Positions 7,198 to 12,964 of a stretch of DNA of 12,964 nt are shown one piece after another. The stretch's first letter is position 1. Each line of letters opens with the position of its first letter. The stretch covers positions 1 through 12,964 of the forward strand of contig CAJMSL010000042.1 in assembly GCA_905216045.1 (NCBI GenBank). The letters are read 5' to 3'. Below the pieces are notes generated by a model. That model was not told the DNA's origin. It saw only the letters and a list, made by a program, of their open reading frames with translations, and made no database searches. The DNA comes from an uncultured bacterium (GTDB lineage: Bacteria; Actinomycetota; Coriobacteriia; Coriobacteriales; Coriobacteriaceae). Both the position numbers and the translations under genes were made by a program.

Positions 7198-7216
7198 CCG
7201 TAACCATAAGAAATCG

Positions 7217-7645
7217 CTACTCAGCGATGGTGACGCCCATGGAACGGGCGGTACCGGCGATGATCTTCTTGGCGGCGTCAATGTCGTTGGCATTGAGGTC
7301 CGGCATCTTGATCTCGGCGATCTTGGTGAGCTGCTCCTGGGAGAGCTGACCAACCTTGTCAGCCTGGGGCTTAGCGGAACCAGACTTGAGGTTCAGCTCC
7401 TTCTTGATAAGGTGAGCCGCCGGTGGGGTCTTGGTGATGAAGGAGAAGGACTTGTCCTCGTAGACAGAGATCTCAACGGGGATGATGTCACCCTTCTTGT
7501 CCTGCGTCTCGGCGTTAAAGGCCTGGCAGAACTGCATGATGTTCACGCCAGCAGCGCCCAGGGCGGGGCCGACGGGAGGAGCGGGGTTTGCTGCACCAGC
7601 AGGAATCTGGAGCTTAATGACGTTGGCAACCTTCTTCTCAGCCAT
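7217..7645 (-). CDS. rplK: 50S ribosomal protein L11
   Basis: This 142-residue protein is L11, part of the GTPase-associated centre of the large subunit, where it contacts 23S rRNA and helps factor-dependent GTP hydrolysis. The N-terminal domain shows [24 protein letters not shown] and the family core [10 protein letters not shown]. The C-terminal RNA-binding domain has [13 protein letters not shown] and ends GTARSMGV. Length equals the family norm (about 141-142). I chose MAEKK at 7645: AAAGGA is 6 nt upstream, whereas the ATG at 7651 directly abuts that site. It follows nusG by about 120 nt of gene-free leader. Confidence 0.98.
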   Translation of the reverse strand: MAEKKVANVIKLQIPAGAANPAPPVGPALGAAGVNIMQFCQAFNAETQDKKGDIIPVEISVYEDKSFSFITKTPPAAHLIKKELNLKSGSAKPQADKVGQLSQEQLTKIAEIKMPDLNANDIDAAKKIIAGTARSMGVTIAE

Positions 7646-7765
7646 GGTCATTCCTTTCGAATCACGAGTGTGAAGTACTTGCTATATCGTAAGCACGCAC
7701 GTGTTAGAAGCACTCCTGAGATGAGCAGTCACAGAAGAAGCACGCTCGCGCGAACGGACGAAAAC

Positions 7766-8302
7766 TTAAGCGATGACAGCGACCTGGTTAAAGTCGAGCT
7801 CGACCGGCGTCTCGCGGCCAAAGATCATCAGCGTGACCTTGAGCTTGCCAGCCTCGGTGTTAACCTCGGAGACCTTGCCATCAAAGTCGGTAAGCGGGCC
7901 ATCGGTGACGCGGACGGACGTACCGACCTCAATATCAACCGAGGTGCGCTTGGGCGAATCGCCCTTACCGGGACGACGAGTCATCTTGTTGTACTCGTCG
8001 CGGGAAAGCGGAGCGGGCTTGCCGTTGCCGCCTAGGAAACCGGTGACGCCAGGCGTGTTACGAACACACGTCCAAGCATCGTCATCCATCTCCATGCGGA
8101 CCAGGACATAACCCGGGAAGATCTTGGAATCCTTGGTCTCACGCTTGCCACCCTCTTTAATCTCGGTGACGCGCTCCATAGGAATCTCGATATCAAAGAT
8201 ACGGTCCTGCATGCCCATAGTCTCGATGCGATGCTCGAGATCGGACTTAACGCGGTTCTCGTATCCAGAGTAAGTGTGAACGACGTACCAACGCTTAGAC
8301 AT
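7766..8302 (-). CDS. nusG: Transcription termination/antitermination factor NusG
   Basis: The 178-residue protein is NusG, an RNA polymerase elongation factor that couples transcription to Rho or the ribosome. The NGN domain begins with [17 protein letters not shown] (3-19) and includes [18 protein letters not shown] (60-77), which contacts the polymerase clamp. The linker [11 protein letters not shown] (109-119) joins a KOW domain (about 124-178) with [15 protein letters not shown]. The size is typical, without the long acidic N-terminal extension seen in some actinobacteria. It starts 3 nt after the secE stop codon, with GAGGGG at the end of secE as its likely ribosome-binding site. Confidence 0.98.
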   Translation of the reverse strand: MSKRWYVVHTYSGYENRVKSDLEHRIETMGMQDRIFDIEIPMERVTEIKEGGKRETKDSKIFPGYVLVRMEMDDDAWTCVRNTPGVTGFLGGNGKPAPLSRDEYNKMTRRPGKGDSPKRTSVDIEVGTSVRVTDGPLTDFDGKVSEVNTEAGKLKVTLMIFGRETPVELDFNQVAVIA

Positions 8303-8305
8303 GGT

Positions 8306-8644
8306 TTAGCCCCTCAATCCAGAGAACAGAGCAAGAGCCTCGCCAAAGCCAGCATCGAGCAGAGCGATGACGACGCCGACGACGATCAGAGAAGCGCAAA
8401 CAACAACCGAGTAGTTCACGAGCTCCTTCTTATCGGGCCACGTGACACGCTTCATCTCGGACTTGACCGAAGCGAAATACTTCTTGGTGCGGGCGAAGAA
8501 ACCAGGCTTCTCGTTCTTCTTGGACTTCGCAGCCTTCTCGTTCTTCTTGGCAACGGCCTTCTTGGCCTCAACCTTGGAGTTGGCGGCAGCTTTGTTGGCA
8601 GGTGCCGGCTGCTGAGCCTTCTTCTTGTTCTTCTTGTTGGCCAT
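8306..8644 (-). CDS. secE: Preprotein translocase subunit SecE
   Basis: This 112-residue protein is SecE, the small clamp subunit of the SecYEG channel. An Ala/Lys-rich basic extension (residues 1-47) precedes the conserved amphipathic segment FFARTKKYFASVKSEMKRVTWPDKKEL, whose RVTWP motif is the family signature, and then a single membrane helix (about 78-97). The one-helix form with a basic extension is usual outside the enterobacteria. GGAGGT lies 7 nt upstream of the ATG. The gene sits between tRNA-Trp and nusG, the classical arrangement. Confidence 0.97.
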   Translation of the reverse strand: MANKKNKKKAQQPAPANKAAANSKVEAKKAVAKKNEKAAKSKKNEKPGFFARTKKYFASVKSEMKRVTWPDKKELVNYSVVVCASLIVVGVVIALLDAGFGEALALFSGLRG

Positions 8645-8683
8645 TTGGGTTACCTCCGCGCAATGCGCTTATACATGAGTAAA

Positions 8684-8711
8684 CCGTAAGCCCCCAAGTG
8701 GGAGCTTACGG
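8684..8711 (-). terminator. Hairpin between tRNA-Trp and secE
   Basis: In the transcript CCGTAAGCTCCC pairs with GGGGGCTTACGG around a very short loop, followed by TTTAC. The only imperfect pair is G-U on the minus strand and C-A on the plus strand. It may be a partial terminator reducing readthrough into secE or a boundary for 3' processing of the tRNA. Confidence 0.55.
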
Positions 8712-8720
8712 AATAATGAC

Positions 8721-8796
8721 TGGCACGCCAGGAAGGACTCGAACCCTCAACACTCGGTTTTGGAGACCGATGCTCTACCAATTGAACTACTGGCGT
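8721..8796 (-). tRNA. tRNA-Trp (CCA)
   Basis: The 73-nt cloverleaf runs from 8796 to 8724 with CCA encoded at 8723-8721. The acceptor arms are ACGCCAG and CTGGCGT, with discriminator G. The anticodon loop CTCCAAA gives anticodon CCA, and the T-loop reads GGTTCGAGTCC. It lies between rpmG and secE, as in many bacteria. Confidence 0.96.
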
Positions 8797-8809
8797 ATGT
8801 GACTAGAGA

Positions 8810-8959
8810 CTAGCGAGTCTCTTTGTGCAGCGTGTGGTGACGGCACCAGGGGCAATACTTCTTAATCTCCATACGATCAGGCATGGTCGACTTGTTCTTG
8901 GTGGTCGTATAGTTGCGGCGCTTGCACTCAGTGCACGCAAGAGTAACTAGAGTACGCAT
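8810..8959 (-). CDS. rpmG: 50S ribosomal protein L33 (zinc-binding form)
   Basis: This 49-residue protein is L33, a small large-subunit protein near the E site. The sequence runs [17 protein letters not shown] to [14 protein letters not shown]. Cysteine pairs CTEC and CPWC show it is the zinc-ribbon (C+) form, as opposed to the cysteine-free paralogue induced under zinc starvation in some bacteria. AGGA just upstream of the ATG fits a ribosome-binding site. A short stem (AGAGACT/AGTCTCT, 8805-8822) overlaps the stop codon, 13 nt ahead of tRNA-Trp, and could help processing of the dicistronic transcript. Confidence 0.97.
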   Translation of the reverse strand: MRTLVTLACTECKRRNYTTTKNKSTMPDRMEIKKYCPWCRHHTLHKETR

Positions 8960-9006
8960 GTATCCTGAACCTTTCATTTCCGCCCCGTACGGGCACGAGT
9001 TGTTAC

Positions 9007-9044
9007 TTTATCAGCTCCACGTAAGTGCTGTCAATGAAAACCTC
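9007..9044 (-). promoter_or_regulatory. Promoter of the rpmG-tRNA-Trp-secE-nusG unit
   Basis: On the minus strand TTGACA (9034-9029) is followed after 16 bp by GATAAA (9012-9007), putting the start of transcription about 40 nt before rpmG. The -35 box lies inside GAGGTTTTCATTGACAGC, which is repeated with one change at the tRNA-tuf promoter. DNA between this promoter and the tuf terminator (9045-9170) shows nothing further that I can assign. Confidence 0.8.
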
Positions 9045-9170
9045 GAGTCAATTGGTTCTCGGTGGATCCATTCATATTTGGAACACATCAATGAAGCCAT
9101 CGAGAGCTAATCGACGGTGCATCCAGGACCATTATCGATCCTCTCGACACCAGCAACGGCTCAATATCCA

Positions 9171-9211
9171 TTGCAGAAAAGAACCCGGCACCCATATAAG
9201 TGCCGGGTTCT
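9171..9211 (-). terminator. Rho-independent terminator of tuf
   Basis: A perfect 12-bp stem (AGAACCCGGCAC with its complement) lies just after the tuf stop codon and is followed on the minus strand by TTTTCTGC. It ends the tRNA-tuf unit ahead of the rpmG promoter. Confidence 0.92.
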
Positions 9212-9238
9212 CTAAGTCAGCTATATCAAAGAGCTAAT

Positions 9239-10429
9239 TTACTCAATGATCGTGGAGACGATGCCCGAACCGACGGTGTGGCCACCCTCGCGGATAGCGA
9301 AGCGCAGGCCCTCCTCCATGGCGATCGGGTGGATGAGGTCGCCCTCGATGGTGATGTGGTCACCAGGCATAGCCATCTCGGTGCCCTCGGGGAGCTTGAC
9401 CGTACCGGTAACGTCGGTGGTACGGAAGTAGAACTGAGGACGATAACCATCGAAGAACGGGGTGTGACGGCCGCCCTCCTCCTTGGTCAGAACGTAGATC
9501 TCACCGGTGAACTTGGTGTGCGGGGTAACCGAACCGGGCTTGCAGAGAACCTGGCCGCGCTCGATGTCCTCGCGCTTGATGCCGCGGAGCAGCAGACCGA
9601 CGTTATCGCCAGCCTCGCAGAAGTCCATGGACTTACGGAACATCTCGATACCGGTAACGACGGTGTTCTGGGTATCCTTGATGCCGACGATCTCGACGGG
9701 CTCGTTGAGCTTGAGCTCACCGCGCTCGACACGGCCGGTAGCAACGGTACCACGGCCGGAGATGGTCATAACGTCCTCAACGGCCATCAGGAACGGGAGG
9801 TCGTTGTTACGAGCAGGCGTCGGGATGTACTCGTCGACGGCCTTCATGAGCTCGCGGATAGCGTCCATCCACTTGGCGTCGCCCTCGAGAGCGCCCAGAG
9901 CGGAACCACGGATGACGGGGATGTCGTCGCCGGGGAAATCGTACTCGGAGAGGAGCTCACGGGTCTCCATCTCGACGAGGTCGATGAGCTCGTCATCGTC
10001 GACCATGTCGCACTTGTTCAGGAAGACGACGATGTAGGGAACGCCGACCTGACGGGCGAGCAGGATGTGCTCGCGGGTCTGAGCCATGGGGCCGTCGGTA
10101 GCGGCGATGACCAGGATAGCGCCGTCCATCTGAGCAGCACCGGAGATCATGTTCTTGACGTAGTCAGCGTGGCCCGGGCAGTCAACGTGAGCGTAGTGAC
10201 GGGCAGCGGTCTCGTACTCAACGTGGGAGACGGAGATCGTGATGCCGCGCTCGCGCTCCTCGGGAGCCTTGTCGATGTTCTCGAACGCAGTGAAGTCAGC
10301 CTTGCAGCCCTCGGTCTCGGAGAGAACCTTGGTGATGGCAGCGGTCAGCGTGGTCTTGCCGTGGTCGACGTGACCAATGGTGCCGATGTTAACATGCGGC
10401 TTAGTGCGCTCAAACTTCTCTTTGGCCAT
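9239..10429 (-). CDS. tuf: Elongation factor Tu
   Basis: This 396-residue protein is EF-Tu, the GTPase that delivers aminoacyl-tRNA to the ribosome. G-domain motifs are complete: GHVDHGKT (19-26), RGITI (61-65), DCPGH (83-87), NKCD (138-141) and SAL (176-178). Domains 2 and 3 follow through to the C-terminus, and the length is normal. I chose [19 protein letters not shown] at 10429 because AGGAGG lies 5 nt upstream. The reading frame is open for a further 23 codons without a reason to use them. It is preceded on the same strand by tRNA-Tyr, tRNA-Thr and tRNA-Met, an arrangement like the E. coli tRNA-tufB operon. Confidence 0.99.
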   Translation of the reverse strand: MAKEKFERTKPHVNIGTIGHVDHGKTTLTAAITKVLSETEGCKADFTAFENIDKAPEERERGITISVSHVEYETAARHYAHVDCPGHADYVKNMISGAAQMDGAILVIAATDGPMAQTREHILLARQVGVPYIVVFLNKCDMVDDDELIDLVEMETRELLSEYDFPGDDIPVIRGSALGALEGDAKWMDAIRELMKAVDEYIPTPARNNDLPFLMAVEDVMTISGRGTVATGRVERGELKLNEPVEIVGIKDTQNTVVTGIEMFRKSMDFCEAGDNVGLLLRGIKREDIERGQVLCKPGSVTPHTKFTGEIYVLTKEEGGRHTPFFDGYRPQFYFRTTDVTGTVKLPEGTEMAMPGDHITIEGDLIHPIAMEEGLRFAIREGGHTVGSGIVSTIIE

Positions 10430-10472
10430 AAAGCCCTCCTCTAAACAGGTCGTCCCCGGACGGGACTTTGCC

Positions 10473-10481
10473 TTTATACCA
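10473..10481 (-). promoter_or_regulatory. Possible internal promoter for tuf
   Basis: On the minus strand TGGTATAAA forms an extended -10 element (TG, one base, TATAAA) about 45 nt before the tuf start. No convincing -35 box is present. It would allow tuf to be made independently of the tRNA operon; the evidence is weak. Confidence 0.35.
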
Positions 10482-10483
10482 TA

Positions 10484-10514
10484 GTGGCCTCTCAACATAC
10501 TATTGAGAAGCCAC
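10484..10514 (-). other. 12-bp hairpin between tRNA-Met and tuf
   Basis: In the transcript GTGGCTTCTCAA pairs with TTGAGAGGCCAC around a 7-nt loop. The one imperfect pair is U-G on the minus strand and a mismatch on the plus strand. There is no T-tract, so processing, mRNA stabilisation or attenuation is more likely than simple termination. Confidence 0.55.
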
Positions 10515-10525
10515 CGTGTTACCTA

Positions 10526-10602
10526 TGGTAGCGGTGACTGGATTCGAACCAGTGACGCCACGGGTATGAACCGTGTGCTCTAACCAACTGAGCTACACCG
10601 CC
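10526..10602 (-). tRNA. tRNA-Met (CAT), elongator type
   Basis: The 74-nt cloverleaf runs from 10602 to 10529 with CCA encoded after it. Anticodon loop TTCATAC gives CAT. The anticodon stem CACGG/CCGTG lacks the three G-C pairs of initiator tRNA, and the acceptor starts G-U rather than C-A, so it is an elongator Met tRNA. A lysidine-modified Ile-CAT tRNA is a less likely alternative. Confidence 0.93.
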
Positions 10603-10605
10603 GGA

Positions 10606-10681
10606 TGGAGCCTGCAACCAGACTTGAACTGGTGACCTCTTCGTTACCAACGAAGTGCTCTACCGACTGAGCTATACAGGC
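10606..10681 (-). tRNA. tRNA-Thr (GGT)
   Basis: The 73-nt cloverleaf runs from 10681 to 10609 with CCA encoded. Acceptor arms are GCCTGTA and TGCAGGC, the anticodon stem is CTTCG/CGAAG and the loop TTGGTAA gives GGT. It lies 3 nt upstream of tRNA-Met in the same transcript. Confidence 0.96.
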
Positions 10682-10691
10682 ACTTGACGGG

Positions 10692-10773
10692 TGGGAGCTA
10701 TAGGATTCGAACCTATGTAGGCAGAGCCAACGGGTTTACAGCCCGTCCCCATTAACCACTCGGGCAAACTCCC
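10692..10773 (-). tRNA. tRNA-Tyr (GTA)
   Basis: The 82-nt class II tRNA has a long variable arm. Acceptor arms are GGGAGTT and AGCTCCC; the anticodon stem ACGGG/CCCGT encloses CTGTAAA, giving GTA. Unlike the other three tRNAs here, CCA is not encoded (the gene is followed by CCC), so the end must be added by the CCA-adding enzyme. Confidence 0.95.
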
Positions 10774-10835
10774 AATCGTTCAAGTATCCGCAGGTCCTTT
10801 GGTCTTTTGGACCGCCGCCCCCGCGAACGAAAAAG

Positions 10836-10875
10836 ATAATACGATGCAACCTTGGAAGCTGTCAACGAAAACCTC
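10836..10875 (-). promoter_or_regulatory. Promoter of the tRNA-Tyr-Thr-Met-tuf operon
   Basis: On the minus strand TTGACA (10865-10860) and TATTAT (10841-10836) are separated by 18 bp, close to consensus. The -35 box lies in GAGGTTTTCGTTGACAGC, the same element as at 9027-9044. A leader of about 55 nt precedes tRNA-Tyr. Confidence 0.85.
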
Positions 10876-11177
10876 TAGTTACACGGTTCCGGGCGTATCT
10901 ATATAGTCGTGACCTGCGGTTTTGTTGAGTTTGGATATGAAGGTCGATAGTTTTGGATACTGAGGTGACGTTTCCCGAGGTAACACTTTGGTGTAGTGGA
11001 GTACACCTTCAGGATCGAACTTCGATAACGGCTTATTTGCACCTATATATAGGTCGAGATCGGGGCTTCCACGCCACGATCGAGCGTGGATTATCTCCCA
11101 CTTTTAGCGCGGCTCTAAGGCCAAAGTGGCAGATTATCCACGTTCATTCTCCAGGCGAGAGAACTGTAAAGCCGCAA
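10876..11177. other. Gene-free, hairpin-rich interval
   Basis: I see no convincing gene here. An open frame at 10953-11258 has no recognisable protein and runs antisense into the regulator gene. Visible structures are an imperfect direct repeat (10930-10944 and 10952-10966, TTTGGATA core), a GGTGTA/TACACC hairpin (10990-11007), a perfect 14-bp palindrome ACCTATATATAGGT (11041-11054) and the long hairpin at 11082-11145. No terminator with a T-tract is evident after the regulator gene. Confidence 0.6.
11082..11145. repeat. Long imperfect inverted repeat / hairpin
   Basis: Arms at 11082-11107 and 11115-11145 pair over about 24 bp: GAGCGTGGAT, ATCT, CCACTTT and TAG with their complements, broken by two single mismatches and a 5-nt AGGCC bulge, around a 7-nt loop. 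Pair 11084-11143 is G-U only on the plus strand. There is no T-tract on either side. It could be a structured RNA, a 3' stabilising element of the regulator mRNA or a small palindromic repeat. Confidence 0.6.
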
Positions 11178-12011
11178 CTACTCAGGCCAGGCCAAAGTAG
11201 ACCCATAGAGCGGCTCCCCCTTGGTGCAGGGGTAGCGACTCAAGTAACACGACGATAGCAAGTCGAAAAAATAAGTCATGGCGTATTTCGAATAAACGCC
11301 GAGTCGGTCAATTCCGTTTCCCGCATTACCAAGACGATATACACGGTCAAAAGACCTCGATTTGTCATCGTTGCTAAACGCAGTAATTAGAATCTTCCTG
11401 CCCGAACGGCAATCAAGATACTCACGCGCCTGTGACGCAAATAGCCCGGAGACCGATACGAGAATTATCAATGACTGCGAAGCGTCTCCCATGTTTTTCA
11501 ATTCCGCGACGTTAGCCCCAGCAACTATGCGAACTATCTTGCCCGCATAAAACATTTCCTGCTGAAATCGTACGAGATTGGCGCTCACATTATTGGTGCA
11601 CCAGATTTCAACGTTTTTATGGCCATCAATTTCGTCGACAAGATGCTTAATAGCGATATCGGACACGCCGCTTTCAACCTCAGCGAACATCTCGATCATG
11701 CGAACGTCGAGCTCTGCCCTGTACTCCTCGTAGCCAAATTCCTCCTCTCGATGGCTTAAGTCGCTTGGAAAGACTGACTGAGTAAATGATTCTTTCAAAT
11801 CGCTAAGAGACTGGTAGCCCAATCGATTGCAGAAACGACGAACAGCGGAACGGGTCACGAATGCATCGCGGGTTATTGCGGCAACACTGATTTCGCTCGA
11901 ACGCCTAATGTGAGCGATGAGATATCGAGCGATGGCGGCATCGTTTGACCCAAACTCGCTGTTGATGATGGAGCTAATGCGATTGAGCACATCGAAGTCA
12001 TTGATATTCAC
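11178..12011 (-). CDS. RpiR-family transcriptional regulator (HTH plus SIS domain)
   Basis: The protein resembles RpiR/MurR-type regulators, which sense phosphosugars and control carbohydrate genes. An N-terminal helix-turn-helix includes AITRDAFVTRSAVRRFCNRLGYQ. The C-terminal half fits a sugar-isomerase (SIS) fold, with NVEIWCTNNVSANLV and LIILVSVSGLFASQAREYL. I prefer the GTG start at 12011 (277 residues), which has AGAGGGA a few bases upstream. An in-frame ATG at 12050 (290 residues) has no ribosome-binding site and lies within the inverted repeat TGATTCA-N5-TGAATCA. It is divergent from a GH1 glycosidase gene, its likely target. Codon choice appears more AT-rich than in the genes to the left, suggesting an accessory module. 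Confidence 0.85.
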   Translation of the reverse strand: MNINDFDVLNRISSIINSEFGSNDAAIARYLIAHIRRSSEISVAAITRDAFVTRSAVRRFCNRLGYQSLSDLKESFTQSVFPSDLSHREEEFGYEEYRAELDVRMIEMFAEVESGVSDIAIKHLVDEIDGHKNVEIWCTNNVSANLVRFQQEMFYAGKIVRIVAGANVAELKNMGDASQSLIILVSVSGLFASQAREYLDCRSGRKILITAFSNDDKSRSFDRVYRLGNAGNGIDRLGVYSKYAMTYFFDLLSSCYLSRYPCTKGEPLYGSTLAWPE

Positions 12012-12042
12012 GTGATCCCTCTTTCCGCTCTCCTCGAAATCA

Positions 12043-12095
12043 TGATTCATTTATTGAATCAAACAGCTTTGGTCGTTCTCCTATGATTCAAATCA
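12043..12095. promoter_or_regulatory. Operator-like TGATTCA repeats between the regulator and GH1 gene
   Basis: TGATTCA (12043-12049) and TGAATCA (12055-12061) form a perfect inverted repeat with a 5-bp spacer. A further TGATTCA begins at 12084 and is itself part of TGATT-CA-AATCA (12084-12095). Placed in a divergent intergenic region next to an RpiR-type gene, these are candidate operators for that regulator. No clear sigma-70 promoter could be assigned to either gene; CATAAT at 12113-12118 is a possible -10 box for the GH1 gene. Confidence 0.55.
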
Positions 12096-12162
12096 GTTGA
12101 CGTCATCTTAATCATAATTCCGCCACACGTATCCACCGTGTTGAATGATGGAAAGGGGATTC

Positions 12163-12964
12163 ATGGGCAACGTGAACAACATGCCGTTTCTCTGGGGTTC
12201 CGCCACGGCGTCTTATCAGTGCGAGGGTGCCTGGAACGAAGACGGCAAAGGCCTTGGTGAGTGGGATTTCTTTAGCCACACAAGCAATAAGAACATCAAC
12301 CATGTTGACGGTGATGTATCTTGCGACTTCTACCATCGCTATGAAGAAGATATCCGCATGATGAAAGAAGGCGGACAAAACACCTATCGCTTCTCTCTTT
12401 CATGGAGTCGAATCATCCCCACCGGTATCGGCAAAGTGAATGAAGAGGGTATCGATTTTTATAATCGGGTCATTGATTGCTGCCTCGAAAATGGCATAGA
12501 GCCCAACGTTACGCTGTTCCATTACGATCTGCCATTCACGCTTGCTTGCAAAGGCGGATGGCTGAACAACGACATGGCAGAGTGGTTCTGCAAATACGCC
12601 AAGATTTGCTTTGAGCGCTTTGGAGACCGCGTCAAAATCTGGGCTACCGTTAACGAGCCGCATTTCTACAGCTACTGCGTAAACATGTTGGGCAACTATC
12701 CCCCCAATCGATCGCTCGATGTTCAGTCGTACATGCAGTTTCAGTACAACCTGATGCGCGCAAGCGCACTCGCAGTCCGAGCATATCGTCAAATGGGCTA
12801 CGACGGCATCATCGGCGCCGTCCACGATGGCGGCGTTGTCGAACTCGACCCGGCAACCGAGCACCCCGATGACGTATTTCGATACGCAGACTTTTTCGTC
12901 AATCGCATGATTCTGGCACCAGCGCGTCAGGGGCAACTGCCGCCAGAAATGGACGAAATCCTTG
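12163..12964 (+). CDS. GH1-family beta-glucosidase / 6-phospho-beta-glucosidase, 5' part
   Basis: The first 267 residues of a glycoside hydrolase family 1 enzyme are present and the gene continues past the window. Family features are the opening FLWGSATASYQCEGAW (9-24), YRFSLSWSRIIPTG (75-88), LFHYDLPFTLACKGGW (118-133) and the acid/base motif TVNEP (162-166, Glu165). The nucleophile ENG motif would lie beyond the end. Two usual residues of the HWDLPQ motif differ here (Tyr for Trp, Phe for Gln), so the sugar at the -1 site may be recognised in an unusual way. AAGGGG lies 4 nt before the ATG. It is divergent from the RpiR-type gene, which suggests induction by a beta-glucoside or its phosphorylated form. 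Whether the substrate is phosphorylated cannot be told from this part. Confidence 0.93.
   Translation, partial: MGNVNNMPFLWGSATASYQCEGAWNEDGKGLGEWDFFSHTSNKNINHVDGDVSCDFYHRYEEDIRMMKEGGQNTYRFSLSWSRIIPTGIGKVNEEGIDFYNRVIDCCLENGIEPNVTLFHYDLPFTLACKGGWLNNDMAEWFCKYAKICFERFGDRVKIWATVNEPHFYSYCVNMLGNYPPNRSLDVQSYMQFQYNLMRASALAVRAYRQMGYDGIIGAVHDGGVVELDPATEHPDDVFRYADFFVNRMILAPARQGQLPPEMDEIL

Noticed and set aside
6584..8035. 483-codon open frame antisense to rplA, rplK and nusG
   Set aside because: It crosses three well-defined ribosomal/transcription genes and their spacers on the other strand, and has no domain I recognise.
9200..10444. 414-codon open frame antisense to tuf
   Set aside because: It mirrors the tuf reading frame; its Asp/Val/Leu-rich sequence is the expected reverse image of EF-Tu codons.
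10953..11258. 101-codon plus-strand open frame in the gene-free interval
   Set aside because: It has no recognisable domain or clear ribosome-binding site, spans several hairpins and runs into the 3' end of the regulator gene.
10692..12011. tRNA-associated genomic island next to tRNA-Tyr
   Set aside because: Islands usually enter at tRNA 3' ends, but the AT-richer module lies on the 5' (promoter) side. I see no integrase gene and no repeat of a tRNA 3' end.
12112..12936. Minus-strand open frames opposite the GH1 gene
   Set aside because: The plus strand encodes an uninterrupted GH1 enzyme with the TVNEP motif; the minus frames are shadows.
1..12964. CRISPR array, insertion sequence or prophage
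   Set aside because: I found no regularly spaced repeats, transposase motifs or phage structural genes. The palindromes seen are single hairpins in spacers.

Overview
The window is a chromosomal stretch with high-GC coding sequence (GC-rich third codon positions) and actinobacterial-type translation genes. Gene order, dispersed AAAGGGG-type intergenic palindromes and protein style suggest a gut Coriobacteriia member, probably Collinsella-like. That assignment is an inference from memory of such genomes, not the result of a search.

Layout. (1) 1-470: the 3' end of an ABC-transporter ATPase. (2) 629-2653: a secreted UshA-type 5'-nucleotidase/metallophosphatase with a Pro/Thr-rich stalk and a C-terminal sorting-signal-like tail (LTATGD, hydrophobic segment, KRRR). 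(3) 2783-3550: a small MscS-family mechanosensitive channel. (4) 3643-6266: a translationally coupled pair. The first gene encodes a 638-residue protein with no signal peptide that joins a ParB-like N-terminal segment to a BMP/PnrA-type nucleoside-binding fold. The second encodes a calcineurin-like phosphoesterase with an altered first metal motif. (5) 6392-10773, minus strand: a translation/secretion block read from right to left as tRNA-Tyr, tRNA-Thr, tRNA-Met, tuf, then (new promoter) rpmG, tRNA-Trp, secE, nusG, rplK, rplA. A bidirectional terminator separates rplA from the converging phosphoesterase gene, and rplJ/rplL do not follow rplA. (6) 10774-11177: the tRNA-tuf promoter and about 300 bp of gene-free, hairpin-rich DNA. 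(7) 11178-12964: an apparently more AT-rich sugar module, an RpiR-family regulator divergent from a GH1 beta-glucosidase that runs off the window, with TGATTCA operator-like repeats between them.

How the parts relate. The minus-strand block supplies EF-Tu, tRNAs, L33, SecE, NusG, L11 and L1. Its two main promoters share an 18-bp element (GAGGTTTTCRTTGACAGC) spanning the -35 box. Several spacers contain hairpins whose imperfect pairs are G-U on the transcribed strand only, which supports real RNA structure. The nucleotidase, the nucleoside-binding-fold protein and the phosphoesterase could share a nucleotide or phosphoester theme, but that link is speculative.

The most novel-looking items are the cytoplasmic ParB-like/BMP fusion with its coupled phosphoesterase, the long imperfect hairpin at 11082-11145, the shared promoter element, and the noncanonical sorting signal on the nucleotidase.
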